Below, piece after piece: positions 1-12,154 of a stretch of 64,000 bases of DNA; positions within the stretch are counted from its first letter, which is position 1; each line of letters begins with the position of its first letter. The stretch spans positions 16,362,649 to 16,426,648 of the forward strand of contig NC_092199.1 of NCBI RefSeq assembly GCF_043641665.1, written 5' to 3'. Both the position numbers and the translations under genes were made by a program. The notes below the pieces were generated by a model. The model did not search any database, was not told where the DNA came from, and saw nothing but the letters and a program-made list of their open reading frames with translations. The stretch comes from Enoplosus armatus (lineage: Eukaryota > Chordata > Actinopteri > Centrarchiformes > Enoplosidae).

Positions 1-3000
1 CCTGCCGCCACTTTACGGTGAGTGAAGCACAGTTGTGACACTTTTTTTAGTATGTGGAATCACTTTTCACGTTTGTCCTTCCTTTTTGTTTTTTGTTTTT
101 TTCTCTCAGAAACGTGAGGTCAACACCGTTCTGGCTGACATCATCAAACATATGACACCGGACCGGGCGTTTGAGGAAGCTTATCCTCAGGTTAGCAGCT
201 CATTGGCTAACAGGACGACTCACCCTGTTGCCTTGACACAGAAGCGTTCTTCCTCCCCTTGCCCCCCTGCTCTTCACTGAGTCTACTTTTCTTTGTTTCC
301 GCATCCAGCTGCAGTCGGTCATCAGGAAGATCCTCACCTACTTCCACGACTTCTCCGTCCTCTTCTCCATGGTGAGCGGCCGCCACCTCAAAATGCGCGC
401 GCTGAAGCGTTCACACTTGAAATAACGTGTGACTTTTATCGTGCCACACTCCCACCATGTTTCTGTTCCCCAGGAGCGTTTCCTGCCATTCCTGGACATG
501 TTCCAGAAGGACAGCGTGAGGGTGGAGGTCTGCAGATCCATCATGGAGGTCTTCATCAAGTAGGAGCCAGCCCCGCCTCAGAGTTTGGCAAAATAATGAC
601 AGGTGACCCCCTTTTCACAAATGTGTCGATTGCTAGAAGTCTAATGCGTCTCCATCTGTTGGTTTGTCTCAGACACCAGGTGGAGCCCACCAGAGACCCG
701 GTCATCCTCAATGCCATGTTGCACATCTGCAAGACCATGCACGACTCTGTCAAGTAGGGCATTTGTTTTTGTGTGTGTGTGTGTGTTTATATACCTTTAA
801 TTACTTTTAGATTTTGGTTGTTCTTTGTTAATTTAGGTTGTTAATAAGATATTTTATCTGCCGGCTGGTCGTCTGATTTGCCCGGCGACAGTCTCCGGCC
901 AGTAACCGTCTGCTCTGTGTATTGCAGCGCTCTCACTCTTGAGGATGAGAAAAGATCTTTGGCCCTTCTGATCATCGGCTTCATCCGCATGGTGAGACCA
1001 CTCCGACTTTTGCCTGTTTAACAACAAGACTGCTGTGATTTTATTTTTATTTCCTTATGCTCAAAACCAACTAATTAGTCCGTCTCTCAGTACTTTCTGA
1101 CTATCCCTTACATGCTCTCAGCGCCAAGCCACCATTAATTCCTACTGAAGGTGAAAATATTTCAAAACTCACAAATATATAATTTCCTTTTTTTTTCTTA
1201 AAGGTTAAATGCTTTCCCGAAACAGCTGGCCACTGTAGTTTTTAGGAAACCAAGAGGTAATAGTGTAGTTGTTGAGGACTATTTTCAGCTGCGGATTAAT
1301 ACACATTTGGCGCTCTCGTGGTGGGTCTTTCCAGCCGCAGGACGGTGTGTGTGGGACTGAAATAAATCTAAAAGAAACTACAGTGACAATAAGGAACATG
1401 TGGAACTTTTAAATTTTTGACCCCGCTTTACTTTATCTTTATGTGACCAACCGCTCCTCAATATTATGCTAAAACATCAAATGTCATCCAAGTAAAATGA
1501 ATAAAATCCCGTCGCTGAGTAAAAGAAGGAGTCTTCTCTCTCTTCTTACTCTCGTCTATTCTGTCCGTACGTCCGTCCCTGTGTTTAGGTTTCTTTTGGC
1601 CGTGACTTCGAGCAGCAGTTGAGTTTCTGTGTGGAGGCCAGAGCCACCTTCTGTAACCTGGAGCCAGTGCTGGTGCAGCTCATTCACGTCAGTATGAACC
1701 TGTGTTTGTACGTCACACACACACAGACACACAGACACACACACACACACACACACACCATCCTCAATGTTGACCTTGCCGTTTTTCCAGACTGTGAACC
1801 AGCTGGCGATGGAGACCAGCCGGGTGATGAGAGGCAGTCACTCCCGGAAGACGGCAGCCTTCGTCAGGGTGAGTGGGGAATGTGACCCCCCGGCGTTTCA
1901 GCGGCGTCTGAGGAACAGGAAAGCTTGAGCTTCAGATGTTGCGTTCAAAACGCAGTTGGGCTGATTAACTCGGTCGCTGTGGTCTCTCTCCTTCTCCTCC
2001 AGGCGTGTGCCGCCTACAGCTTCATCACCATCCCGTCGCTCAGCAGCATCTTCAGTCGTCTCAGCCTCTATCTGCTCTCTGGTCAGGTGGCGTTGGCAAA
2101 CCAGTGTCTCTCCCAGGGTGAGCGGCTGCTTCCTGGTTTTAAGCACTCAGGTCACGTTCAGGATGTTGAGTTCAAAACTTAAGATTGTTATCTCCCTCCT
2201 CTCCTCCCTTTTTTCTCTTTCCTTTCACCATTTTTCCAACACCTCCAGCTGATGCTTTCCTAAAGGCAGCGGTCAGCCTTCTTCCGGAGGTTCCTCGCTC
2301 CATCAGCGTGGAGGGGAAACTCCGCTCTTCTGAGAGCTTCCTGCTGGACTTCATCAACAACTTTCTGTCGACGCTGCTGGTTGTCCCGGTAACACAATCC
2401 ATCTCCTTTCCTCAGCCTTTCAGAGCATGAAGGCTCTGTTTAGACAGCTCAGTGGGGCGTTCAGGTGTGGCTTTACAGTCAAAGACGAAGTACCGAACCA
2501 AAAGGCTAACATCTGTAAAACTCCCTTTTTAGTTACAGTTTAGTGTGTGTGTGTGTGTTTGCAGGACCATCCAGAGCATGGCGTGCTCTACCTGGTCCGC
2601 GGTCTGCTCAACATGGTCCAGGATTACACCTGGGAGGACTACAGCGACGCCAAGGTGCGGGTCTACATGAGTGCTCTGCCCCTGCTGGCCGCCATGAGCC
2701 AGGAGACGTACCTCTACTCCATCCCTAAAGGTACACACACACACACACACACAGTGTCGTAAACATATCTCTGATATGCCACAATCCTTCACTCACAAAT
2801 CCAAATTACTGGTCAAGTTTAGTTTTATTTTCTTTCTTAAAGACAAAGTAAATTTAGCTTTTCTGTGAGCTTTTTACAAAATCCAGGATTTTCACGATTT
2901 TCAGATATCAGAACTCCCTAACCCTCCTTCATGGATTACTCCCGAGGTTTATTTTGATGTACATTTAGATTACCATGTTTACCAACGTGGCTTTACTTTT

Positions 3001-3618
3001 CATCTTTTTGCAAGTGGACTCCAATGAGACACTTTATGGCGGAGACCCAAAGTTTCTATCAGAGATCAACAAGCTGTGCGAGACTCTGATCGGGCAGATC
3101 CTGGACCACCTGAAGGCACTCGGTCGGGATGAGGTGAGGCTGAAAGTGTGGGGGGGGGGTTAATCTAAATCTATTACGCTGCGTTCATGAACACCGCTGT
3201 TTTCCAGTCACGTGTTGTGTTGCACTGACACGGTCTTCTTTGCAGCAGAGCACACGGCGTCAAGGCGCTCTGGCCTTTTCCCTGTTCGGTGTCCTGCTGG
3301 CTCACGGCGACCTGAGGAACAACAAGCTGAGCCAGCTGGCCGTAAACCTGTGGAACCTCAGCCACAAACACGGATACTGCGAGACCCGCGTCTCAGTGAG
3401 TTCACACACTCACACACAAACACCTCTTAACTCTGAACAAATTTCTCAAGCAGCTCTACCCATAACTGTTTTAATGTTTGCTGTGTATAGTGACTTCCCG
3501 TCTCTTCTCTCTGTTCCAGGTCCGGACCCTGGAGTGCATCAAACACCAGGCTCAGCAGCCCGACATGACCCACCTGTCGGATACAGTCCAGAGGCTGGCA
3601 CTGCAGTCCCGCACCTGA
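1..3618 (+). CDS. vps35l: VPS35L (C16orf62 family), retriever subunit, C-terminal part; 5' end outside window
   Basis: VPS35-like protein, the scaffold of the endosomal retriever complex (with VPS26C and VPS29) that recycles integrins and other cargo with the CCC complex. The window holds the last 14 exons: 1-17, 110-190, 309-371, 474-559, 673-753, 928-991, 1589-1687, 1791-1868, 2003-2117, 2249-2388, 2565-2730, 3015-3133, 3246-3395 and 3520-3618 (stop TGA). All junctions are GT-AG and phases agree. The joined protein matches the family closely, for example [93 protein letters not shown] and the end [20 protein letters not shown]. This is the alpha-solenoid part of the protein. Introns are short; those near 1700-1790 and 2731-2760 carry CA repeats. 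The acceptor of the exon at 3015 (tttttgcaag) is slightly poor. The identification is from recall of the human protein. Confidence 0.93.
1070..1400. repeat. Dispersed repeat, copy A (vps35l intron)
   Basis: Shares several blocks in the same order with 19545-19875: ctctcagtactttctgact, gaggactattttcagctgc, gattaatacacattt and ggtgtgtgtggga. The two copies are diverged. The family was not identified. Confidence 0.65.
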
Positions 3619-4140
3619 ACACCGACCGCAACAACACGTTTGTGCACCAAGTTTGTGTTAAAAAAAACAACTAAAAAAAACAAAAGATAACAAGAAGCAC
3701 AAAGAAGAAGAAGAAAATAATGCCTTAATGTCTTTTGTGTGAGGACACTTTGTGAACATTTGAAGGGGGGGTGAATGGACAAAAAGCACTTGGCATTAAA
3801 TATTTACAGTTTGGACCAATGTAAAAAAAAAAAAAAAAATCATGATACTTGTAGACTGAAGTTAGAGAAAGCTGCTCTCGCGCTTTTCCCGCTCTTCTGC
3901 ACCACGCATAGGATTTATGTAACGCAATGCTGTTGGTTTCACATGTTGTCCTCCTCACGCATTTGTAGAAATAAACACCCTGCTTTTGTATTTAAATGCC
4001 CATCATGAGTATGAAGTATCTTATTAAGTGGATTTTTTTTTTGCTTTTCTTTCTCTCACACTCACACTCACACACACACAATAAAAAGTAGACAGGACAA
4101 TGTTTGTTTCAAGACATTCTCAAACTCTTCTCAGTTGTAG
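3619..4140 (+). other. vps35l 3' UTR and short convergent intergenic gap
   Basis: There is no coding potential. The stretch holds A-rich tracts (about 3660-3690 and 3822-3839), a short CA repeat near 4055-4080 and the poly(A) signals. vps35l and get4 converge here, tail to tail. Confidence 0.5.
3970..3975 (+). terminator. Poly(A) signal of vps35l
   Basis: AATAAA about 350 nt after the vps35l stop codon, in an AT-rich 3' region. A second AATAAA lies at about 4079-4084. The choice between them is inference. Confidence 0.5.
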
Positions 4141-6337
4141 TTTATTTTACTCGATTAGTGAATCATTGGAAAGGCAAACACTCCCCTTCAGTCGTCAAAA
4201 GGAAACCGACGATGGAGAACTGTGGCGGCGTCCTCTGACACAGACAGGCCTTTAGTAAACTGACTTTCGGGTTAGCGAAGAAGAAACGATCAACCTGTGT
4301 GACGCGAGCAGGAGAGACATTTCATAACAGCTGTTGTTGTAGCCGAATCACGGGAATGTCAGTTTCAGATCTCGCTGTCAACTCCTCGTCTGCACCTCCA
4401 ACACCAACATGAGACAGATGCACTCAGCGCTACTCCATCTGTCCCTCTGTGGCGCTACGACACTGGGCCAGCCAGACCTATATGGCATGCCAAGATGGCC
4501 AACATTAAAACTAGCGATGTTAGGAAACAATGAAACAAATGATCCTGTAAATAAATGAGTAAAATGTTTAAAAAAGGGAACCAATTAGCCTGCGCTGTAA
4601 ATACATTATACGTAATTAAATACATTAATAAAACAACTAGTTCTCATGGAATTATTTCATCCTTTTTTGCGGAAGTTCAGTTTTTTTTTTTTTGCCATTA
4701 GCATAGGAAACTTCAAATAATATTCCCCAAAAATGAGTTATGCATTGGTTCATTTATATATTTGACTTTATTTCATCATTTCTTATTTAGTATTGGCCAT
4801 GTTGGTGTTCCATAGGTCCCACACAGATCATTTACATAGAAGTAAATAAACATTACTCTACGTTGGAAGACCTCTGGATGTTCCTAGTTTCCTAGTGTTA
4901 AATTTGACTTCACAAAGGAAGGGGGGGGGTTTGACCCTTTATAAGATTATCTGGAGGACAGTTAGCACTCTTTTTAAAAAAAAAAAACCTCCTAAAATAG
5001 CAGACCGACAAGACCTGGGCTGATCGAATGTCACTAAAGAGGACAAGAAGAGGACACGACGTGAGAGACGCTGAAAGAAAGCCGTCAAGGGGAGCGAGCA
5101 GAGTGAGTGTGTTAACACTGACAAACAGCAGCTACTGTATGAATCACACTTCCCATTGTGCACTGGCCGAACTGATGCTGGACTTCCTGGTCCACCTCCA
5201 AGAGGACTCATTTAACGGAAATTTAAAAAACAAAAAAGGGACAACAAAGTGGAACAAAAAAAGACTAAGCCAGATATAGTCAGCTGGTTTAGATCTCAGC
5301 GTTTTACAACATGAAAAGCGACAAGACGGGTTTTCACAGTGTCTCATTTTGCTCCTCTAATGACTCACTTTGCAGACCTTTTTGGACTTTTTATTTTTCA
5401 CTGCGACATGTAGGGAGACAACAAGCAAGCAAAACACACAATCTCCGGAAGTGCTTCAAACGCCTCGTTGCCAGACAAAAAAAATAAAAAATGCCAAGAT
5501 TGGATTTTTCCCCTCACACGGTTCCTCTTGGGAGACGAGCTCCGCAGCAGCTCAGCAAGTGCACAATAAAAGAAAATGGGACCTCGACAATGGAGCTGTT
5601 TATATTCAGACCGCTGTGTGTTTGCAGTGATTCGCTCGAACGGACGTGACAGCCACCGCTATCATCCACTGGGCAGAGAGGGTTCGTTTGGTTGACACTG
5701 AAGGTGCGAGGTGCCCTCCGTTAATAACTTACACAGAGCTCTGTTGTTCTTTTCGTCCATGTAGCTGATGGACAAAAGAGGTGACAGACTGAACGGCGGC
5801 CTTGACTACAAGTACAACTTAATTTACTACTGAAAGGTAGACAACAGCACCACCGTGGCTCTGAGGGAGCTCCGTGTGGCTGTCTGGCAAACAGTCAGAT
5901 AATTGTAGTGAGACTAAACCCTCTTATAATGTGGTGATCGGCAACGTTATGATGCTCTCCTGGCCGCTCCCAGCTCTTGGGAGCAGGTTTTTTCGCAGGG
6001 AGAGGGAGAGTCCCCAAACTAACCGAAAAAAAACAATTAACAATTAATTCAACACGGGAAGAGTTTGCAGTTTGGCGCAGTCAGTCCCGGCAGTGCTGAG
6101 AGGGATGTTTTTGGCGGCCCGATACTTCTGATTTTAGACTGGATGGGGGGGGGGGTTTGGAAACAGCACGCCTCTGAAAACACGGACCCGGCGCCTCGCC
6201 CCCGTCCTCGTCGCGGAGGTGAAGGAGGGAGGCGGTGTGGTCGTCCTCTTTCTTTTTTGTGTGTGTGAGTGTGTGTGTGTGTGTTCGTTTGTTCTCTTTG
6301 TCCCGGGAGGAGGGGAGGGGAGGGGAGGGGGGCAGGC
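4141..6337 (-). other. Probable long 3' UTR of get4
   Basis: No exon can be seen on either strand in these 2.2 kb. TTTATT at 4141-4146 is AATAAA on the minus strand and could be the distal get4 poly(A) signal, giving a 3' UTR of about 2.2 kb; an earlier end cannot be excluded. The first bases after the stop codon are C-rich on the transcript (see 6306-6332). Confidence 0.35.
6306..6332 (+). repeat. G-run tract, candidate G-quadruplex (C-rich in get4 mRNA)
   Basis: Four runs of four to six G separated by single A residues, with further GG pairs before them. On the plus strand this fits a G-quadruplex. On the get4 transcript it is a C-rich tract starting about 5 nt after the stop codon. Confidence 0.6.
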
Positions 6338-7285
6338 TCAGTCCAGCTCTATGGGGCTGCTGTCCTCCTGGGCTTCTTCAGCCCCGTCGTCCTCCTCGCC
6401 CGAACCCATCAGGCTGTTCAGCAGGTTTCCTACAGGAGGTGACACACCGTGATCAGCATTCTGTGCATACAGCGGCGCAATGGTTGACACAGTACAAAAA
6501 TGACTCTTTTTCAAAATAAATATTATGTGTAGCATTTTTAAGAAAAGGGATAATTTGACATGTCGGAAATAACGCTCATTCAATCTCTCACGTGTGTACA
6601 GTAATTATGTGGCTGGAGCCAGCAGCCGGTTAGCTTAGCTCAGCATAGAAAGTGGAAACAGGGAAACTGGCTCTATCCAAAAAGGTAACAAAATCTGCCT
6701 ACCAGCACCTCTACAGCTCACTACAGCTAGCAGTACAAACTCTCTACTGCAACTCTTAACTCTCAGCAAGAAAGCAAGCGAGTATATTATCCCAAAATGT
6801 CAAACTAATTCTAAACAATATACGTTCGTGTATTTAAAATTACACACATTTCATGTAGCACACCTAATCTGTAAAACCTGAGGGTTGAAACGTGCGATTC
6901 AGAGTGAAGAGGGACTGTTGAGTCTCATCAGCTCGTGCAGGGAACAAAACGTGTGTGTGAATAATCATTTAACATCTGCTCAAATGGGCGAAGTCTCGGC
7001 CGGCTCACCTAGCAGTCCACCGTATGATGGGGACTGTTTGGGTGGAACGCCAAAGAAAACCTGTCCTATTCTGTCGAGATACTGAGGTGGCAGGAAGATG
7101 TCCGAGGGAAGAGGGAGAGGAGGACAGGGAGACACGGTTGTGAGCAAGACAGGTAACAGATTTACAGCCGGAGACAGCGACAATGTTTACATGGACTGAG
7201 ATATTCCACCATAACACAAGTAAGACAATATTTTAAATAAGACACGCTCATACTTTTGAACCCGAATAAGGTTATAGTCAAATCA

Positions 7286-7343
<58 letters not shown>

Positions 7344-7812
7344 TATACACACAGTGTATTCCTGAAGGACAAACACATGATTCACTCACCTCATTATACA
7401 TGGGGTCCCTCTTCAGGGAAGGTTGATATTGCTCACATAACACTGTGAAAACTGTTAATTTACCCCTGAAGAAACAAGGAGAAGCACCGTTTCAAATACT
7501 GTACATTCCTACCCACATACAACAGAAACAGACATTATTATATGGCATCAAGTCTGAGTGTTCCTCACCCATCCACTGCCAGCAGCAGAAACCAGATAAA
7601 GTTTAGTAGAGGCTGGACGAAGGGAGGGCCCTTCTCTATGGACGGGTGTTTCTCTGTGTATGTGCTGAACACCACGGAAGCGCTGTTTTTGTTCTTTAAG
7701 CAGAGGAACCTGGGAGGGTGGAGGTTCAGAGAGGGGGGGAAAGGACAGAGGACAGAGACAAAGAGGAGAAGATGGGAGAGAAAGCATGACAGAAAGGATG
7801 AAGGGAGGGAGG

Positions 7813-7843
<31 letters not shown>

Positions 7844-10800
7844 CAGACCAGAAACACAGAGAGGGATCAAAGACACTTTAAAGAAGCTGCTGACAGACAG
7901 AAAATGATATAACTGCAGGCCGACACGCTGGAGGAGGATGCATCAATACCAGCTACGTCTACTGAACATCACAGACCAACGCTGCGCTCATTTCCAGGTC
8001 AGAGGCCAAACATTTCCTGTTGTTGGGGGTTTTTTTTGGTTTAAACACAACATGGAAGGTGATTTCAGCTTTTTACTTTGTGATGATATCAAGAAACAAA
8101 CACTGGTGTTTTCCAAAGTGTGGCCGTGACGCCTCACTTACTGTAGGACGGCCTGCGCCACAAACATGTCGACCTCGCTGCGGAAGCCTCGTGACGCCGA
8201 ATACTCCACCAGCATCTGCGCACAGCCCTCTCCGTCAGACGAATGCAGGAAGTGGTAACGAGACTCACTGTAGTTTTGCTCTGAACACACAGACATGTTA
8301 AATATTGTGACAATATTCATTTTCACGCAGGGACAGAGCAGCTTGCACATTAAGGCCGATATATTAGTGGCAACACACACCAGACATGCCATACAGACGG
8401 AAGAACTAGTCCGGATGGACGGAAGCTGGGGTGTGCCAATCTGTGGAGTGAAGGGAATAAAATAGTTGCTTCCCTGGAGTGTTAACAGGGGGAGGACAGC
8501 GGCCTATCGTTGCGTGGGTTGACACGGATCATGATGCAGCTGGTGTGTGGGCTTACAACGAAAACAACAGGCATGGGCGTTTTGATGCACATCATATGCT
8601 GCCCTTGAGTTGGATTTGTTAGGCTTGTTTTATGGATGCATGTTTATGACTGTGACTGGTAGATATGTGGATAATTGGGGTGATGACTTGAGAGACTTCA
8701 GTCAATTACCAAGTACAAATGCCAAACATCTTCTGGTTACAGCTTCTCAACTATGTGTTCAATATTTATCATTATCTGTCATTATCCTCTACCTTTTATA
8801 TGTTGAATGATTAAATCGATTACCTTTCCACAAGGTGACAGCCAGCAGCTGGTGTAGTTTTGGGTGGCCCAACTTGCCAGACCCTCCCGTGGACCATTTC
8901 AAGGCTCTGGACACAAACGCTACTCTCTCTGGGGAGTTCTGGTCCATCAGGCTGAACAGCTTAGCCAGGTTTTCTGCTCAGCAAACACACACACACACAC
9001 ATCAGAGAATGTCCCTTGTAACCTGAAATGTCCTCTTGCAAGGCGGACTTACCTGAGTGTCATGACAATTGACAATGACAACACCTACTTTACAACGGCT
9101 CACAAAGCCAAAACATTTTAACGTTGTACTTGTAAATTATTTGCTCCCATGAAAAGTTGATTTCTATAGTTTTTTTTAACTTTGCTAAGTGTTCCGATGT
9201 ATCTTTCAGTGTCAATGAAAACAAGGTGCTCCTTAAATGTGTTTTGAAATTGTGTATATCTTGCTATGAAATGCACTGCATGTATGCGCAGTGAACACAA
9301 GGGCAAATTTCCCATGTGACTTTCACATCCAGCAGCTATCTGCTCTTAAACACCTCATTACAAAATGCAAATGTTTCTTTTAAAAAGCCCACTCACCTAA
9401 TATTTCATCTTCAACTTTTGTCTCAGATTTCTCCAACACCTCCAGTACCAGCATGGACAGGTCTGCCGCGCTGTTTTGCTGGAGATGAAAACACAACCAA
9501 ATTGTTTCTTAAAATGCGTTCAATTCCATATTTTCAAGAGGACTGGATGTTATTACTCGAGCACCTTGGAGGCTGGGAGGCACCTTATTGGCTTATTTCA
9601 CATGCACACTAAAAACTGATTTCTGAGTGGATGCTTCGATTACGGCGAAAGAAACCTGATGTGCAGCATTAGTTACCCTAAAAACAATGTTTACCTGCAG
9701 TTTAATTGGTAGTAGTGTGATGTCAACATTAGATTTCTGCATTCTTTTGCACATAAAGAAGGGCTGCATATTCTTACATGTGCTGTGTCACTTGTGATTG
9801 ACTTATAGACGCTACTCTGGTATTATAAAATATACAAAAGTGGACAATAAATACAATACCAACAAAGCAATTGTGAAACATGACCGGGGTGTTTCCATGA
9901 ACATGTGCACACTTAAACAAAACAAATGTGGCCTGCTAAGCAGAAACATAGTGTAACATGTACCTGGTTATAGCTGAAGAAGAGCAGAGCGCCATTGTAC
10001 ATCAGCTCCCTGGCCTCGGCATGTTTTGCTTGCGACATGTACCTGATGGGAGATAGGAGTGTCAGCGTTACACATGAGATGATGCTGTCCGCTTATCAAG
10101 AGGCCAGTTTGCATCACTCAAGAGCATTCCCCACATGGGGTCTGCAAGATAAGATGCATGCACGCCGGCTCTGCTCTGAGATACAAAACAAGGCGTCAAT
10201 GAGAACGTTGCAATGACTTTCTTGAAGACCACAGGACAGACGCAGGAGTTTTTAAAGACTTTCTCGTCTTGAATGTATGTGAGGGTTTCAGGTGTTAATA
10301 CTGCAATTAGGTCATTAAGTCATGAGAAAGAGCGAGCCAATCACAAAGAGGCAGGAGGGTACCAATCTCACTCTGGGATGTGGAGAAGGTTTGGCTTAAA
10401 CTGGATTGGATTCAGAGCAAATCACCTTCTTTAGTGCACTACGCTCGAGGCAGACATCCAACCAGTTTAGCAGCAACTAATCTAGTCATCGCCCCAAACA
10501 GCATCCATGTCTCTATACTGTATTTGGAGCAGTTAGCTATGTACACCAGCAAGTGTGTGAATGTTCCTCACTGAAATGGACAGACACTGGGAAACAGACC
10601 ATAACCAATTCTAGACTAGACTTATCCCAGATTCTGCACATTTGACCAATGGTCATGTAAGCATAACCAGGTGTAACTATAATAAATAAATATACAAGGT
10701 AAAAACATGTCTAGCCATCATAGCACAGACTGCGGCGGTACAGTATGTGGCTATCTGACTAAATGCTAACACAGCTGGACAGTTTCAACACACGTTTCGG

Positions 10801-11336
10801 AAATGGCAACTGTTAACAAAGCAGTTAGTCGCTATATTCTGTTAATATACATGTGACATATTTTTTCCTATAATGAGTAAACACAGACTGCCTGTCTGTC
10901 TTGCATTAGCAGTCCAGTTAGCTCGGCTTCGGCTATCATTAGTTGTGTTGCTAAGCACGTAGCTAGCTAACTAGCCGTTGTTAGCAGTCCCATTTTGAGG
11001 CTGTGAGAGATCGACACGACAGCTGCCCATACAAGCACACGGACCAACATGAGTGGGTGGGTCCACGGTGAAAATCACCCAATCATAAATGGCCAGGCAT
11101 AGCAGCAAGGTTGACAGCAGAATGATCTGGAACAGGCAGGCCCCAAAGCCGAATGACAATTACAACTGCACGTACGAACGTGAAACGAGGTCTTACCTAA
11201 AAAATAAAGTCCTGTACATCTGATGTGCTTCATAATAATCCCCCTTTTCTACACTGGCTCGCAGTTTTCCCTCGACCCTCTGTACGCCTCCACGGTTTCT
11301 GGCACTGGAGCACCTCAGAGACTCCTGCTCCGACAT
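6338..11336 (-). CDS. get4: GET4 (TRC35), cytosolic subunit of the BAG6/GET tail-anchored protein targeting complex
   Basis: GET4 joins UBL4A to BAG6 and hands newly made tail-anchored proteins to the GET3 ATPase. Nine coding exons on the minus strand, all GT-AG and phase-consistent: 11197-11336, 9964-10042, 9397-9478, 8824-8973, 8142-8280, 7569-7709, 7390-7465, 7009-7081 and 6338-6429. The product is 323 aa (human 327). It starts MSEQES, chosen over an in-frame ATG 66 nt upstream because the family begins with an AEQES-type N-terminus, and continues [95 protein letters not shown], ending in an acidic tail, SSPIELD. The alpha-helical repeat body is complete. It lies tail to tail with vps35l. 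Introns carry a GT/AT microsatellite and dispersed repeats. Confidence 0.95.
6590..6760. repeat. Teleost dispersed repeat, TTAGCTTAGC family (copy 1)
   Basis: Contains the run around gttagcttagctcagcat, then aaacagggaaactggctct and aaaatctgcctaccagcacct. The last two blocks recur almost unchanged at about 51380-51440, and part of the family is seen at 43610-43740. It lies in a get4 intron. Confidence 0.7.
7278..7340. repeat. Compound microsatellite (GT)n(AT)n
   Basis: A GT run followed by about 20 AT units in a get4 intron, about 50 bp from exon 7. Confidence 0.9.
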
Positions 11337-12150
11337 CGTCGTCGCTCCGCAGCAGCGCTCGAGCCAAGTGTTGACAGTGGGAAACCGGAAAGCTTTAACC
11401 AAAACAGACCCTCTTCGCTTGCCGTAGCCGGTGTGTTGTGGTTATTTAGTTGGGAGATAGTGGAAACAAGGACAGAGTTCATGGAACCTTATGACCGACT
11501 GTGCACCCTGAAAGGGGGCATGGTTAGAGTATGACTAAGAGAAATATAACTACTTGGTGGTTAGTGGAAGATAGCGGTCATGGTCACACACACGTGGTTT
11601 CACGAGGTTTTGTCCGAGTAGTCTCTCCCTCGAGTCAAGTATTCATTCCCTTTTATTCATTATAGGGGACATATTGCCAAGAACACAAGGTACTTTATTA
11701 AAAAGAAAGTACCTGCACTGCAGGAGACAGTGTGTCAACAGAATACACGTGTTTTGTTCTATTTTAGCTGGATTCACTCCTTGAACCCACTTTCACATGA
11801 ACTGACTCTTAGATCGTAGCTTATGAAGAACATGCATCATTTCTTCTCATTTGAAAAGGGTGATTTATGTGATAAATGTGTTCTTTATTCAGCATTCAAA
11901 AGCAGCAGAGGCTGATATCCTGACTTCTTGTTGCTTTGGGTCATGCTCCAAAAACATGCATCCTACATTTCCCATAATGCAACCAAAGCATGTTTCCATT
12001 ATTAGGCCTTTTTTTTTAAATAAAATCTCCAGGCTTAATACATGATAATCACAGAGGACATTAGACAATTGTTTTCACAGGCTGAGCAGTGCTCCTCATG
12101 GCGACTCGACCTTTCTGTGGAGTGCCCCTTTAAATTTCTGAAATATGTCC
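11337..12150 (-). promoter_or_regulatory. Upstream region of get4
   Basis: No coding exon or other clear signal is seen. The first 130 bp upstream of the ATG are moderately GC-rich, without an obvious TATA box; the rest is AT-rich and unremarkable. The promoter role is inferred from position only. Confidence 0.3.
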
Positions 12151-12154
12151 AGCT

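Noticed and set aside
7542..7907. Plus-strand 121-codon frame with Arg/Glu-rich end
   Set aside because: It overlaps get4 exon 6 on the opposite strand and a GAGA simple repeat.
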